Of a stretch of 64,000 nucleotides of DNA, positions 36,222 to 45,668 are shown one piece after another (position 1 is the stretch's first letter; the number at the start of each line of letters is the position of its first letter). Source of the DNA: Gammaproteobacteria bacterium (GTDB taxonomy: Bacteria; Pseudomonadota; Gammaproteobacteria; GRL18). The position numbers were made by a program, and so were the translations under genes. The notes under the pieces were generated by a model. That model saw only the letters and a list, made by a program, of their open reading frames with translations, did not search any database and was not told the DNA's origin. The stretch covers positions 1 through 64,000 of the forward strand of contig JADGDG010000018.1 in assembly GCA_016744995.1 (NCBI GenBank), in the 5' to 3' direction.

Positions 36222-38492
36222 ATGCAGCAATCTCAATTAAATCAATCATTAAATATTGATCTGGACAAGATCCCATCAATACCCCATGCATTACTTCAAT
36301 TACTTGAAGCAATTCGTGATCCTGACTCTGAATTCACTGAAATTACAGAAATAATTCAGTCTGATCCGGCATTAACCAGCAGAGTAATGTCAATTGCAAG
36401 CTCTGGTGCTTTCTATCAATGGAGCCAAAACAAAGACTTCAATCGCTTGCTTGTTGCTATGGGCTTAAAGCTGGTTAAGAATATTGCCATCAATTCAGCC
36501 GTACAACAATTTTTCTCTCAATTTAATGTTGATAATGAGGGCTTGCTCGCTCAATTTTGGCAAACGTCATTAACCACCGCTGTTATTGCCAGAGCATTGG
36601 CACATATGATTGGCTATCCCAATGAAGATGAAGCTTATGTTTCCGGTTTATTTCATAATATTGGTGAATTAATTTGTTTAACGCATAATGCCAATACTTA
36701 TGCAAAGCTGGCAAAAGAACATAAGGATCAGCATCAAGAACACTCTTTGATTGAGCTTCACTCACAACGAAACACAATGGAGCAAGATTTTATCGGTGCC
36801 AGTATTCCTGAAATAGGTCATTTGATTATTCAGGGCTTTGCTCCAGACTCTATGATGGGCGATGCAATTTTATATCAGCGTGAAACAGCTGAAAAAATAA
36901 CAGGCGCCCCACACTTAGTACAGCTTATCAATCTAGCCGGTAAATTAGCTTCTCTGAATGAACAGCAAAAGCCTGAAGCTCAGATACCATCGATTGTATT
37001 AGAAAACAGAGAAAGTATTTTCAAGGAAGCTTCACATACCTTTGGATTGAGCCAAGCATTGTTAGAAGAAATGCTGCTTAAAAGTCACTCAGAATTTCTT
37101 AAAATAGCGGAAAGTCTGGGCATTACGATTGATGACAGCAATAGAGTTGAATTTGATAATGAACAGGTTCAATTAGAATTAGCAGATAATGTACGAACAA
37201 TTGCCTTATCAAGTTCTTTACAGAAAATAAACACCTGCCAATTAGAAAGCCGTTCAGAAAAAAACTTAATTGAACAAATTATACAGAACCTCAGAATTTT
37301 GTTTGGTTTATCTCATTTTATTTATCTGACCTGTGATGAAGAATCCAGGCAATTAAAGATCCTCCCTTTAGCAGCCTGCAAAACAAATACCAATAAACAA
37401 CTGGAATTAGTCGAACAGCTTAATATTTCATTAGATGCCAGTATGACTCTCCCGGTTCAGGCAATACATAAAGGCATACCTGTTACCTCACAAGATTCAT
37501 TACAGGGTGAACCGAACAACAATAAAAAAACAGTCCCTGACAGACAATTATTGCGCTCCATGAATACAGAAGAAATGCTATGTATACCTCTTCTTGATAA
37601 AGATAAAAATAGTAGATATGGAGTCATCGTTGCAGGTCTGAGCAGCACGCAATTACAAAAAATTAAACATGAAAAAGGCTTATTATATGAATTTTCTATA
37701 GCCGCCTCTGATGTTATTTCTCAAGATCGGATTCTGGCTGAGCAATTGCAAGCCATTATGGAAGAACAGCATTCACTGCAGGCAACACAAATTCGAAAAT
37801 TGGTGCATGAAGCAAAGAATCCTCTAGGCGTTATTCGAAATTATCTACAGGTACTTTCAATAAAATTAACAGATTCAAAGGATCCTAAATTACAGGGGCA
37901 ACTTGAGATCCTGATGTCTGAAGTTGAGCGTGTGGGTGAAATTGTACTTCGAATAAGGGAAGTCCCCCAAAGCTCAGAAAATGATATTAGCCAGGTGGAT
38001 ATTAATTCAATTATTAATCAGTTAGTATCAATTTTTCAAGAGTCAATATTTCTAAAGTCAGGGATCAATACTGTTATAGAATTAGATACCTCAATACCAT
38101 TAATAAAAAGCAATACAAATACGTTAAAACAGATATTAACAAATCTTTTAAAAAATGCAGCCGAGGCAATGCCTGATGGCGGTGAGATTAATATCACTAC
38201 TCGAGATCAGGTTAATTTTAATGGCGAACATTTTATTGAGTTACGCATATCTGATTCAGGACCGGGGATCCCTAAAGAGATTTTAAAGAATCTTTTTAAT
38301 CCTGTTAAAAGTACCAAGTCAGGAGAACACTCTGGCCTGGGGCTGAGTATTATAAAAAATCTTGTAAATGATCTGGGAGGCACCATTGGAGGCAGTAATC
38401 GTTCTTCAATGCTACACTCTTCAACTTCAGTTCAACAAGAAAATCCGGGAGCAGAGTTTATCATTCTGTTACCAAGAAGGCTTTTAACTTAA
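36222..38492 (+). CDS. HDOD-GAF-histidine kinase
   Basis: 756 residues from the ATG at 36222 (a GTG three codons upstream is the alternative). The HDOD domain (about 10-210) opens with IPSIPHALLQLLEAIRDPDS and has FHNIGELICL. A GAF-like region spans about 320-510. A HisKA-like helix has His in VHEAKNPLGVIRNYL, and the HATPase has LTNLLKNAAEAMPDGG, SDSGPGIP and GLGLSIIK. It has no membrane segments. HDOD domains act in signalling to c-di-GMP or stress responses. No receiver is fused to it; the c-di-GMP protein 129 bases downstream is a possible target. Confidence 0.9.
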   Translation: MQQSQLNQSLNIDLDKIPSIPHALLQLLEAIRDPDSEFTEITEIIQSDPALTSRVMSIASSGAFYQWSQNKDFNRLLVAMGLKLVKNIAINSAVQQFFSQFNVDNEGLLAQFWQTSLTTAVIARALAHMIGYPNEDEAYVSGLFHNIGELICLTHNANTYAKLAKEHKDQHQEHSLIELHSQRNTMEQDFIGASIPEIGHLIIQGFAPDSMMGDAILYQRETAEKITGAPHLVQLINLAGKLASLNEQQKPEAQIPSIVLENRESIFKEASHTFGLSQALLEEMLLKSHSEFLKIAESLGITIDDSNRVEFDNEQVQLELADNVRTIALSSSLQKINTCQLESRSEKNLIEQIIQNLRILFGLSHFIYLTCDEESRQLKILPLAACKTNTNKQLELVEQLNISLDASMTLPVQAIHKGIPVTSQDSLQGEPNNNKKTVPDRQLLRSMNTEEMLCIPLLDKDKNSRYGVIVAGLSSTQLQKIKHEKGLLYEFSIAASDVISQDRILAEQLQAIMEEQHSLQATQIRKLVHEAKNPLGVIRNYLQVLSIKLTDSKDPKLQGQLEILMSEVERVGEIVLRIREVPQSSENDISQVDINSIINQLVSIFQESIFLKSGINTVIELDTSIPLIKSNTNTLKQILTNLLKNAAEAMPDGGEINITTRDQVNFNGEHFIELRISDSGPGIPKEILKNLFNPVKSTKSGEHSGLGLSIIKNLVNDLGGTIGGSNRSSMLHSSTSVQQENPGAEFIILLPRRLLT

Positions 38493-38620
38493 GAAAAGCC
38501 TTCGACAAAAATTTATACGTTAGATACAATAAAAAAGGCAGTTTTTCCCCAGATTTTTGGGGTCTAGGCTAATGATTTATTTAGTTAAATATCGAATAGA
38601 CCCTGTCAGGAGAGCCATAA

Positions 38621-40831
38621 ATGAGAAATAACAGTACGGATGGTGATGGACACAAATCCTGTATGTATAAAAAAATATTTGCAGCGGATGCTACTCCCAT
38701 ATCCATACTGGTGGCTGATGATGAAGAGTTAATGCGTCAAAGTGTTAAAGAACTTCTAAGCCTCTACAACTTAAATTGTACCTTAGTTAAAGATGGTCAG
38801 GAAGCCCTTGATATATTAGCTGAAAAAACATTTGATATTTTATTACTTGACTTGCTTATGCCCAGAGTTGACGGCTTTCAGGTTATGAAAGAGGTAAAAC
38901 TCAAATACCCGAATACTGATATTGTTGTAACCAGTGGTGAAGCTACTTTTAAAAATGCAACTCTGGCAATGCGTCATGGGGTAAAAGATTTTTTGCATAA
39001 GCCCTATGTGCCTAGTGAATTAATCAAAGTAATTAATAACCTTATTGAAAAACGGGAAATGAAGCAAAAGCTGGATGAAATGTCCCGTTGTATCCATGCA
39101 TCAGAAAAACGTTACAGCTTTTTTGTGAACAACTCCCCTGATATCATTTATATGCTGGATCACAATGGCTATTTTTCCTTTGTAAATAAACGTGCAACAG
39201 AGTTGTTAGGCTATAAACAAGAAGATTTTATTGGTCATCATTATTCTAAATTTGTTCATGCAGAAGATATTGAACAAGCTCATTTTGCTTTTAGCAGCTC
39301 ATGGAGTAATGTTGATATTGCACAAAAAGTTGAATTCAGGATGGTACCAAAATTTCAGGAACAGGAACTTCGCTGTTTTGAATCCCGCTCAATTGCTATC
39401 AAGTTAGACGCATCCGAAATACCCGATAGAAATTCAACAGAAAAGCTTGTAGGTATTTATGGTGTTGCAAGGGATGTTACTGAACAAAAACGTCTGGATA
39501 AAGCCATCTATTTTCAAGTGTATCATGATGCATTGACTGAACTGCCAAACCGGGTTTTATTTCAGGATAGAATCAGTTTTGCAATGTCACAAGCCAGACG
39601 AAATAACAAAAAAATTGCAGTCATGTTTCTTGATATGGATCGTTTCAAAGTCGTTAATGATTCTTTAGGACATATTGCCGGAGATAAACTACTGCAAAAA
39701 ATATCAAAACGACTGCAACTTTGTATACGTGACAGTGACACTCTGGCCAGAGTCGGTGGTGATGAATTTAATCTAATGCTATCTGATATTAGTTCAAAAG
39801 AGGATGTTAATAATCTGGTTGATAAAATTACACAATCATTAGAATCTCCTTTTATTATTGAAAATAATGAGATTTATGTCACTTTTAGCATAGGCACCGC
39901 AATTTATCCTGAAGATGGTGATAACACAGAAACCCTGATCAAACATGCGGATATGGCAATGTATAGTATAAAAGGTAAGGGTAAGAATGGTCATGAATTC
40001 TTTTCACAAAAAATCAATGGCTTGCACGGGGGAGATTTATCAATTGAAAATGGCATAAGGAAGGCACTTCAGGAAAATGAATTTGAAGTTTATTTTCAAC
40101 CCCAATATGATGTTAAATCAGAGAAAATATCCGGTGTTGAAGCCTTAATACGCTGGAATCATCCACAAAAAGGGCTGATTTCACCCGATGATTTTATTCC
40201 ACTTGCAGAAGAAACCGGCTTAATTAATGATATCGGTGAATGGATGCTGGATGCATCGTGTTTAATTTTACAGAACTGGATAAAATCTCACTCAGTTTTA
40301 TCTAACATTACTTTAGCAGTGAACATTTCCGCTTCTCAAATAGGTACAGATAATTTTGTCAATTCTGTGCTTGGTACATTAGAAAAATATAATATACAAC
40401 CTGAACAACTGGAATTAGAAATCACTGAAAATACTTTGATGCAGAACATGGATATAGTGGTTGATAAACTCAAGCAACTGGCAACCCATGGGATTCTTTT
40501 TGCAGTAGATGATTTTGGAATGGGATATTCTTCACTCAGCTATCTGCAGGCGCTGCCACTAAATAACTTAAAAATTGATCGTTCTTTTATATCAACAATA
40601 CAAGTGCCTGGTGATAAAAACTCTATTATTACAGCTATGGTAGCAATGGCAAAAGAAATGGGTATGAATATTGTTGCTGAAGGGGTTGAGAGCAAAGTCC
40701 AGGTCGATTATGTCAAGGCTATTGGCTGCCCAACAGTGCAAGGCTATTGGTATGGTTCTCCAATGCCAACAGATAAGATGCAGGTAATTGCCTTGAAACA
40801 GCTCGCTAACAATCAATTGAGAACAGCATAA
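38621..40831 (+). CDS. REC-PAS-GGDEF-EAL c-di-GMP protein
   Basis: 736 residues. The receiver (about 28-145) has Asp in ILLLDLLMPRVDG. A PAS domain (about 165-295) has NNSPDIIYMLDHNGYFSFVN. The GGDEF domain keeps VGGDEF. The EAL domain keeps EALIRWNHP, ITENTLM, DDFGMGYSSL and AEGVES. Both catalytic domains look intact, so it may make or degrade c-di-GMP according to phosphorylation. The HDOD kinase gene lies upstream and may be its partner. Confidence 0.94.
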   Translation: MRNNSTDGDGHKSCMYKKIFAADATPISILVADDEELMRQSVKELLSLYNLNCTLVKDGQEALDILAEKTFDILLLDLLMPRVDGFQVMKEVKLKYPNTDIVVTSGEATFKNATLAMRHGVKDFLHKPYVPSELIKVINNLIEKREMKQKLDEMSRCIHASEKRYSFFVNNSPDIIYMLDHNGYFSFVNKRATELLGYKQEDFIGHHYSKFVHAEDIEQAHFAFSSSWSNVDIAQKVEFRMVPKFQEQELRCFESRSIAIKLDASEIPDRNSTEKLVGIYGVARDVTEQKRLDKAIYFQVYHDALTELPNRVLFQDRISFAMSQARRNNKKIAVMFLDMDRFKVVNDSLGHIAGDKLLQKISKRLQLCIRDSDTLARVGGDEFNLMLSDISSKEDVNNLVDKITQSLESPFIIENNEIYVTFSIGTAIYPEDGDNTETLIKHADMAMYSIKGKGKNGHEFFSQKINGLHGGDLSIENGIRKALQENEFEVYFQPQYDVKSEKISGVEALIRWNHPQKGLISPDDFIPLAEETGLINDIGEWMLDASCLILQNWIKSHSVLSNITLAVNISASQIGTDNFVNSVLGTLEKYNIQPEQLELEITENTLMQNMDIVVDKLKQLATHGILFAVDDFGMGYSSLSYLQALPLNNLKIDRSFISTIQVPGDKNSIITAMVAMAKEMGMNIVAEGVESKVQVDYVKAIGCPTVQGYWYGSPMPTDKMQVIALKQLANNQLRTA

Positions 40832-40854
40832 AATATCGCAGCAAAAATATGCTC

Positions 40855-41787
40855 TTATATAATCCTATCATAGTAGCGTCCCCTATAGAGCAATCTGGGA
40901 TTGTCTTTATCATCTTTAAAGGCAGTTCGTGTATGTAAAACATTATTGCACAGCAGCCCCTGGCCCGCATTTAACTTTCCATGAAATAAATACTCACAAC
41001 GACTATTGAGAATATCACGTAATGCCTGCTGTGCTTTTTGTGTCAGCTTATCGTCTTTCCAGATAACATTTCGTGCTCTGGCGGTATAGCGCATATGCAG
41101 ACGTCCCTCTCGGGTGATCATAAAAACAGGACCGCTGCGATCCGGACGAACGAGTTTTCCATTGAGAACATTTTTTGGAATAGTCATGGCATCAGGTGCC
41201 ATCATTGCTTTAATATAGTCCGGGTTTTCATCTCTGAGCATCATAAATGCTATTTCATGATCCCATAGTTGATTCTCTCCACCCTCTGCTGCAGGTCGGA
41301 CACAATGCAGGATCATTGAGTAAATTTGTTCAGATAAACGATTGTAATAACCATCTGTGTGCCAGTTAATTCCTTTTTCACTATAAGGAATATAAATCGT
41401 GTGCAAACCTTCATCAACCACTTGAATGGAAGTAAAAGCATCATCATCGGCACATTCATTTTTATCCAGCTGACGGATCCCCATCTGACGACCTATCAAC
41501 TCTGGAATGGACTTATCTTCTTCAGCATCACCGTTAATGTCATAAATAGCCATATTGGTTTTGAGCAATAAGGTTTTTAACTGCAAACATTCCAGGGTAG
41601 TTAATGCTTTTGGATCATTAACAGGCACGATAAGCTGCTCTATTGATTGAGGATAATCTGATAGCTTTTTTTCTTTCCACTGAAGGAAAGCTGTATCATT
41701 GTCAAAATGAAATGGGCTTTCTGATATAGCAACAGAGCTATTCAAATCAGAGCTACCAAAATCAGAGCCAGCATCTGGAAGAGTCAT
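40855..41787 (-). CDS. TauD/TfdA-like Fe(II)/2-oxoglutarate dioxygenase
   Basis: 310 residues. The HxD iron motif is WHTDGYYN (about residue 175) and the distal histidine is in NNVLHTRTAF. The arginines in LLYRGRYYDR would bind 2-oxoglutarate. The N-terminus is long, with about 60 residues before the domain. The fold resembles TauD, and clavaminate-synthase-like enzymes share it. The substrate is unknown, and no sulfonate or taurine transport genes are nearby. Confidence 0.82.
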   Translation of the reverse strand: MTLPDAGSDFGSSDLNSSVAISESPFHFDNDTAFLQWKEKKLSDYPQSIEQLIVPVNDPKALTTLECLQLKTLLLKTNMAIYDINGDAEEDKSIPELIGRQMGIRQLDKNECADDDAFTSIQVVDEGLHTIYIPYSEKGINWHTDGYYNRLSEQIYSMILHCVRPAAEGGENQLWDHEIAFMMLRDENPDYIKAMMAPDAMTIPKNVLNGKLVRPDRSGPVFMITREGRLHMRYTARARNVIWKDDKLTQKAQQALRDILNSRCEYLFHGKLNAGQGLLCNNVLHTRTAFKDDKDNPRLLYRGRYYDRII

Positions 41788-42151
41788 AAACTTTAGGTCA
41801 ATTTGATGAAAAACAGAACTTTATATTCTAGTAAGAGCACTGCTTCACATATTTAAGAATAATTTAATGAAATATAACAAAAAAATTGTTTTTTTTCAAT
41901 ATTTTCAATATGATAGCTGGGTTATAAAACAAATAAAAATGGGCTTGCAGGCCAACCTACAATAAAATAGATACTATTGTAGGGCTTGTAGGTGATCACC
42001 TACAGTTAAAGTCATATTTATCCTATGTATAGAAAAAGCAAATACCGATATAGTTATCTAAGCCTGGCTTAATACAGGTGAATGACTTTAATCGTTACTA
42101 ATTTTATTGCTATTACAGCAACTCTAGCTTTATTACAATCCTGGGAACATT
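41788..42151. other. Gap with two palindromes and a GGCTTGNAGG repeat
   Basis: No gene is seen. An inverted repeat CCTACAATA...TATTGTAGG (9-base arms) is at 41956-41983, and an 18-base perfect palindrome TGTAGGTGATCACCTACA is at 41987-42004. The unit GGGCTTG(C/T)AGG occurs twice (41941 and 41982). This looks like a small dispersed repeat of the REP or MITE kind, inserted upstream of the REC-REC-GGDEF gene. Confidence 0.6.
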
Positions 42152-43450
42152 ATGAAAGTACTTGTTGTTGAAAGCTCCCGCTTTCATCAGATAATGATTT
42201 CACAAATCTTCAATAATGAGGGTTTAGTGGTCCGAATTGCCAACAATTGCGACGAAGCATTTGAAGCACTTGAAAATGAGACTATGGACTTTGTCTGCAC
42301 TGCTTATCATTTACCCTGTGGTCTGGATGGTATTAAACTAGCCCAATTAATACGCACAACACCAAAAACCAAAGATATTCCAGTCATTTTACTAACATCC
42401 AATCAAATTGATAATTCCTTTGATCACGCCTATCACTCTGGTGTCACTGAAATCTATAATCGTTCTGATATCAATACCTTGTCCAAAGATCTGAAATATT
42501 CCATTCAGAGCAAACGCAATGAAATTAACGCCCGGGTGTTGTTTATTGAAGACAGTAAAACTGTCGCAACCATGATGACACAACAAATGGAATCAATGAA
42601 GATGGTTGTTGAACATTTTTTCAGCGCCGCTGAAGCGCTGGAAAAATTTAAAAAGTCTTCAATTGAATACGATATTATTATTACTGATCTGCTGGTTGCA
42701 GGTACTCTCAGCGGCATGGGATTTGTCCGCGAAATACGAAAGATAATTCCCGATCGATCAAAACTGCCCATTCTGGTCATATCCGGGTTTGATGACGTCA
42801 CACGCCGCATTGAATTATTGAACATAGGTGCCAATGACTATATTGTTAAACCCATTGTTAAAGAAGAGCTTGTTGCACGACTCAGTAATCTGGTCACCAC
42901 CAAACAATTGTTTGATCAGGTTAAAATCCAGCAGGAACAATTGTTCCAGCTTGCTATGACTGATCAGTTAACCGGCCTGTACAACCGCCACTCCTTGGCA
43001 CAGTTACTGCCTAAATACTTCAGCCATTCTGTCAGACATTCCACACCATTGAGTCTGCTGGTTCTGGATATTGATCATTTTAAACACATTAATGATAATC
43101 ATGGACACTCAAAAGGTGATGATGTACTGAGAAAACTCGGCCAGCTTATTTCTGCCAATTTCCGCTCTGAAGATCTGGTTGCCCGTTATGGCGGCGAAGA
43201 ATTTGTAGTTATTATGGCAAATTCCTCGCTAAGCCAGGCCATTGAAAAAGCAGAACAGCTTCGCACTCATATTGAGACTCACTTAATTGAAGATCTGAAA
43301 GTAACTATTAGCATCGGTGTCACTAGTGCAGACAATCGTTCTAACTTTGAGCTCATGTTTAATCAGGCCGATACAGCCTTATATCATGCCAAAGAAAGTG
43401 GCCGCAATCAGACAATTACCTTTTCATCACCTGAAGTTGTTGTACAATAA
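42152..43450 (+). CDS. REC-REC-GGDEF diguanylate cyclase
   Basis: 432 residues. The first receiver (about 1-120) is degenerate: the phospho-acceptor position is Ala51 (CTAYHLPCG) and the acidic pair reads ESS. The second receiver (about 128-245) keeps Asp179 (IIITDLLVAG) and the lysine in YIVKP. The GGDEF domain (about 270-430) has intact YGGEEF. It should synthesise c-di-GMP under control of the second receiver. It resembles WspR/PleD-like dual receivers. Confidence 0.93.
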   Translation: MKVLVVESSRFHQIMISQIFNNEGLVVRIANNCDEAFEALENETMDFVCTAYHLPCGLDGIKLAQLIRTTPKTKDIPVILLTSNQIDNSFDHAYHSGVTEIYNRSDINTLSKDLKYSIQSKRNEINARVLFIEDSKTVATMMTQQMESMKMVVEHFFSAAEALEKFKKSSIEYDIIITDLLVAGTLSGMGFVREIRKIIPDRSKLPILVISGFDDVTRRIELLNIGANDYIVKPIVKEELVARLSNLVTTKQLFDQVKIQQEQLFQLAMTDQLTGLYNRHSLAQLLPKYFSHSVRHSTPLSLLVLDIDHFKHINDNHGHSKGDDVLRKLGQLISANFRSEDLVARYGGEEFVVIMANSSLSQAIEKAEQLRTHIETHLIEDLKVTISIGVTSADNRSNFELMFNQADTALYHAKESGRNQTITFSSPEVVVQ

Positions 43451-43538
43451 GAGCCTTCAGCCTGTACAAGAGCCTTCAGCTTGTACTAAGAGCCTTCAGC
43501 CTGTATAAGAGCCTTTAGCCTATATAGAACCTTCAGCC
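43451..43538 (+). repeat. Tandem repeat of a 19-base unit
   Basis: Four full units and a partial one of GAGCCTTCAGCCTGTACAA, with period 18-20 bases and a few changes, fill the gap between the cyclase and msrA. The spacing is not that of a CRISPR array (no spacers). No function can be read. The last unit stops 23 bases before the msrA start codon. Confidence 0.85.
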
Positions 43539-43561
43539 AAAATATTTGAGGTGATAAAAAC

Positions 43562-44098
43562 ATGACAATAGAGTCAATAACACTGGGCGGTGGTTGTTTT
43601 TGGTGTCTGGAAGCAACAATGAGCAAGCTTGAAGGTGTTAAGACAGTCATTTCAGGCTATGCCGATGGTGAAATAGCCAACCCGACCTATGAACAAATCT
43701 GTACCGGGACTACAGGGCATGCAGAGGTCGTTCAGATTACTTTTGATAGCGACATTATCAGCTTCCATACTCTATTAGATGTTTTTTTCGAACTCCATGA
43801 TCCAACCACATTAAACCGTCAGGGTGCAGATTCAGGTAGCCAATATCGTTCCACTATTCTTTACCAGAATGACCACCAGTATGCTGAAGCCAGGCAATAT
43901 ATCAGTGAACTTAATAACAGCGGTAAATGGCCGTCACCCGTGGTCACAGACCTCAAGCCATTGGATATTTTTTACCAGGCAGAGAAATATCACCAAAATT
44001 ATTTCCAGCTCAACCCTGCAAATCGTTATTGCCAGGTTGTTATCTCACCAAAACTGGAAAAACTTCAGCATAAATATCAATCACTCTTGAAGCGTTAA
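43562..44098 (+). CDS. msrA: Peptide methionine sulfoxide reductase A
   Basis: 178 residues of normal length. The catalytic GGGCFWCLEA lies at residues 8-17, followed by GYADGEIANPTYEQICTGTTGHAE and LDVFFELHDPTTLNRQGAD(SGSQYRS). It repairs methionine S-sulfoxide. An AGGTGAT ribosome site precedes the ATG. Its end overlaps the convergent small membrane-protein gene by four bases. Confidence 0.95.
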   Translation: MTIESITLGGGCFWCLEATMSKLEGVKTVISGYADGEIANPTYEQICTGTTGHAEVVQITFDSDIISFHTLLDVFFELHDPTTLNRQGADSGSQYRSTILYQNDHQYAEARQYISELNNSGKWPSPVVTDLKPLDIFYQAEKYHQNYFQLNPANRYCQVVISPKLEKLQHKYQSLLKR

Positions 44099-44439
44099 TC
44101 CTTATCCGGTCCCTTGCACATCATATAAGCAAACATCCAGGTGGCTAAGAAAGGCAGTACTGACATATACAAATTAAGTTTCACAGAACAAAACAATGAT
44201 TGCTCAATGCAGTTATAGGCATTGCTTGCAGCAGACATCCAGGCAAAAGCAGGAAGTGGAATGCCAGCATGTTCACCATAAAGCAATAACCCTGGAGCCA
44301 GAAAGGCTGCCAGGAAAAGGCTGCGCCAGAGACAGGAAACCTGATGTTTTATCAGCCATTTTCTAAACAGCCAGATAACCAGAAAATAAACCAGCAAGGC
44401 AATCAGCAGGCCTGCAATTATTGTAATTTCATTGTCCAA
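44095..44439 (-). CDS. Small membrane protein of unknown function
   Basis: 114 residues with three hydrophobic segments at about 5-24, 40-60 and 85-108. Two cysteines in NAYNCIEQSLFCS lie in a periplasmic or cytoplasmic loop. No family is recognised. It is convergent with msrA, and the gap upstream is about 135 bases. The coding call rests on length, codon pattern and the lack of a better frame. Confidence 0.55.
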   Translation of the reverse strand: MDNEITIIAGLLIALLVYFLVIWLFRKWLIKHQVSCLWRSLFLAAFLAPGLLLYGEHAGIPLPAFAWMSAASNAYNCIEQSLFCSVKLNLYMSVLPFLATWMFAYMMCKGPDKD

Positions 44440-44576
44440 AATATTGTTTCCTTATTTGCTCCAGGGTTATCCAGAATAAACGCCTGATACAGTTTTTCTA
44501 AAAAAGAAATATATTATACTAATCTAATATTTTGTCAAAATGATATTTTACTTATTCAAACCTCAAAGGTCAGCAA

Positions 44577-44936
44577 ATGAAACACCACTTTTTCAGCTTT
44601 ATACTTTTATTAATCACAGCCACTGCTTTTGCCGGTCAGGTTACAGTGCCCACTGTTCAGGTTAAATCTCTGGGCGAACACAAATATCGTTTTGATGTTA
44701 CCTTGCAGCATGCCGATAAAGACTGGGAGCATTATGCAAATCGATGGGAAATTTTAGATACACAAGGAAATATATTAGCAACAAGAACGCTGCATCATCC
44801 TCATGTTAACGAACAGCCGTTTACCCGCTCACTAACAACCGAACTGCCTGAGCATATTAAAACAGTTATTGTTCGCGGCCACGACAGTGTACATCAATAT
44901 GGCAGCAAGGAAGTGACAGTGACACTTCCTCAGTAA
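44577..44936 (+). CDS. Small periplasmic protein of unknown function
   Basis: 119 residues. The signal peptide ends in ATAFA (about 1-19). The mature part is predominantly beta strand and has no cysteine. It contains HADKDWEHYANRWEI, DTQGNILATRTLHHPHVNEQPF and a final VTVTLPQ. It has the look of a small beta-sandwich. Five histidines lie between LHHPH and HDSVHQ and suggest possible metal binding. No family is recognised. Confidence 0.7.
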   Translation: MKHHFFSFILLLITATAFAGQVTVPTVQVKSLGEHKYRFDVTLQHADKDWEHYANRWEILDTQGNILATRTLHHPHVNEQPFTRSLTTELPEHIKTVIVRGHDSVHQYGSKEVTVTLPQ

Positions 44937-44959
44937 TCGTCGAAATCAGGTTCGGAGCA

Positions 44960-45400
44960 TTATTCCGGCGTATTTATTTTTTTAGAAATTAATTGATCAA
45001 TTGATAATGGGCTGGATCCGTAAAGAATATAAACCAGTATCATTAAGCCCCACAAGATATGATCAAGCATACCTGTAAAATTATAAAAATCAGTCAGTGC
45101 ATAGGCATAAGCAGCCACTGCATTTAACACAAACAGTCCAATTGCTGCAGGACGTGTCATTAAACCAACCAGGATTAATACGGGTAAAATTAATTCACCT
45201 GCAGTCCCCATCACAGCTGCAACTTCTGGTGATAGTAAAGGCACTGCATACTCATAGGCAAACAGGTCGATCGTGGACTGCCACGATTGAATTTTAGTAA
45301 GACCTGATTGAAAAAAAACTTTTAATAAATACAGACGAACCACTAAATCAAAGCCATGGATCATCATGTCGTTTCGTGCAAACAATAATTTCTTAATCAT
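44960..45400 (-). CDS. DoxX family membrane protein (BufD-like)
   Basis: 146 residues with four membrane helices. The DoxX pattern is seen in LLKVFFQSGLTKIQSW, GTAGELILPVLILVGLMTRPAA and LDHILWGLMI. DoxX proteins often form the last gene of bufferin operons. Here a DUF2282 gene lies 268 bases upstream on the same strand, but the two genes that should come between (DUF692 and DUF2063) are absent. A gas-binding or redox role is unproven. Confidence 0.87.
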   Translation of the reverse strand: MIKKLLFARNDMMIHGFDLVVRLYLLKVFFQSGLTKIQSWQSTIDLFAYEYAVPLLSPEVAAVMGTAGELILPVLILVGLMTRPAAIGLFVLNAVAAYAYALTDFYNFTGMLDHILWGLMILVYILYGSSPLSIDQLISKKINTPE

Positions 45401-45462
45401 TTTATTATTTCTTATTCTGGTGGGTGGAACTATGACTATTAACAGATAAGCCTGAAATAGAA

Positions 45463-45496
45463 GAGTATCAGCACTCTGTTTAAGTGGCTGATACTC
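45463..45496. repeat. Hairpin between doxX and the palindromic element
   Basis: GAGTATCAGC...GCTGATACTC with a 14-base interior (including ACT/AGT pairs) forms a stable stem. No T-run follows on either side, so a terminator role is uncertain. It may be the terminator of the bufferin-type gene upstream on the minus strand. Confidence 0.5.
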
Positions 45497-45527
45497 TCAA
45501 ATAGGATGACTTAAGCCATCTTATTTT

Positions 45528-45667
45528 GTAACTGTTCAGCGTGTTTAGATTTTGCCCGAGTTCAAGGCTTTTTCGCACGGAGAATGTGAGCATATAAGTA
45601 TATGTGACCATTTGAGTACGAAAATAACGCAGAAATCGGGTAAAAGATGAATACGCTGAGTAGTTAC
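45528..45667. repeat. 140-bp imperfect palindromic element
   Basis: The two halves pair across a centre near 45597. GTAACTGTTCAGCGT at the left end matches the reverse complement of the right end, GTAACTACTCAGCGT. Further matches include TTTTNCCCGA, a TTTTCG, and CATATAAGTATATG around the centre. It looks like a non-autonomous mobile element of the MITE kind or a large REP. It lies exactly where the bufB and bufC genes are expected. Confidence 0.75.
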
Positions 45668-45668
45668 C

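Noticed and set aside
43451..43538. A CRISPR array
   Set aside because: The units follow each other directly with no unique spacers and are too short.
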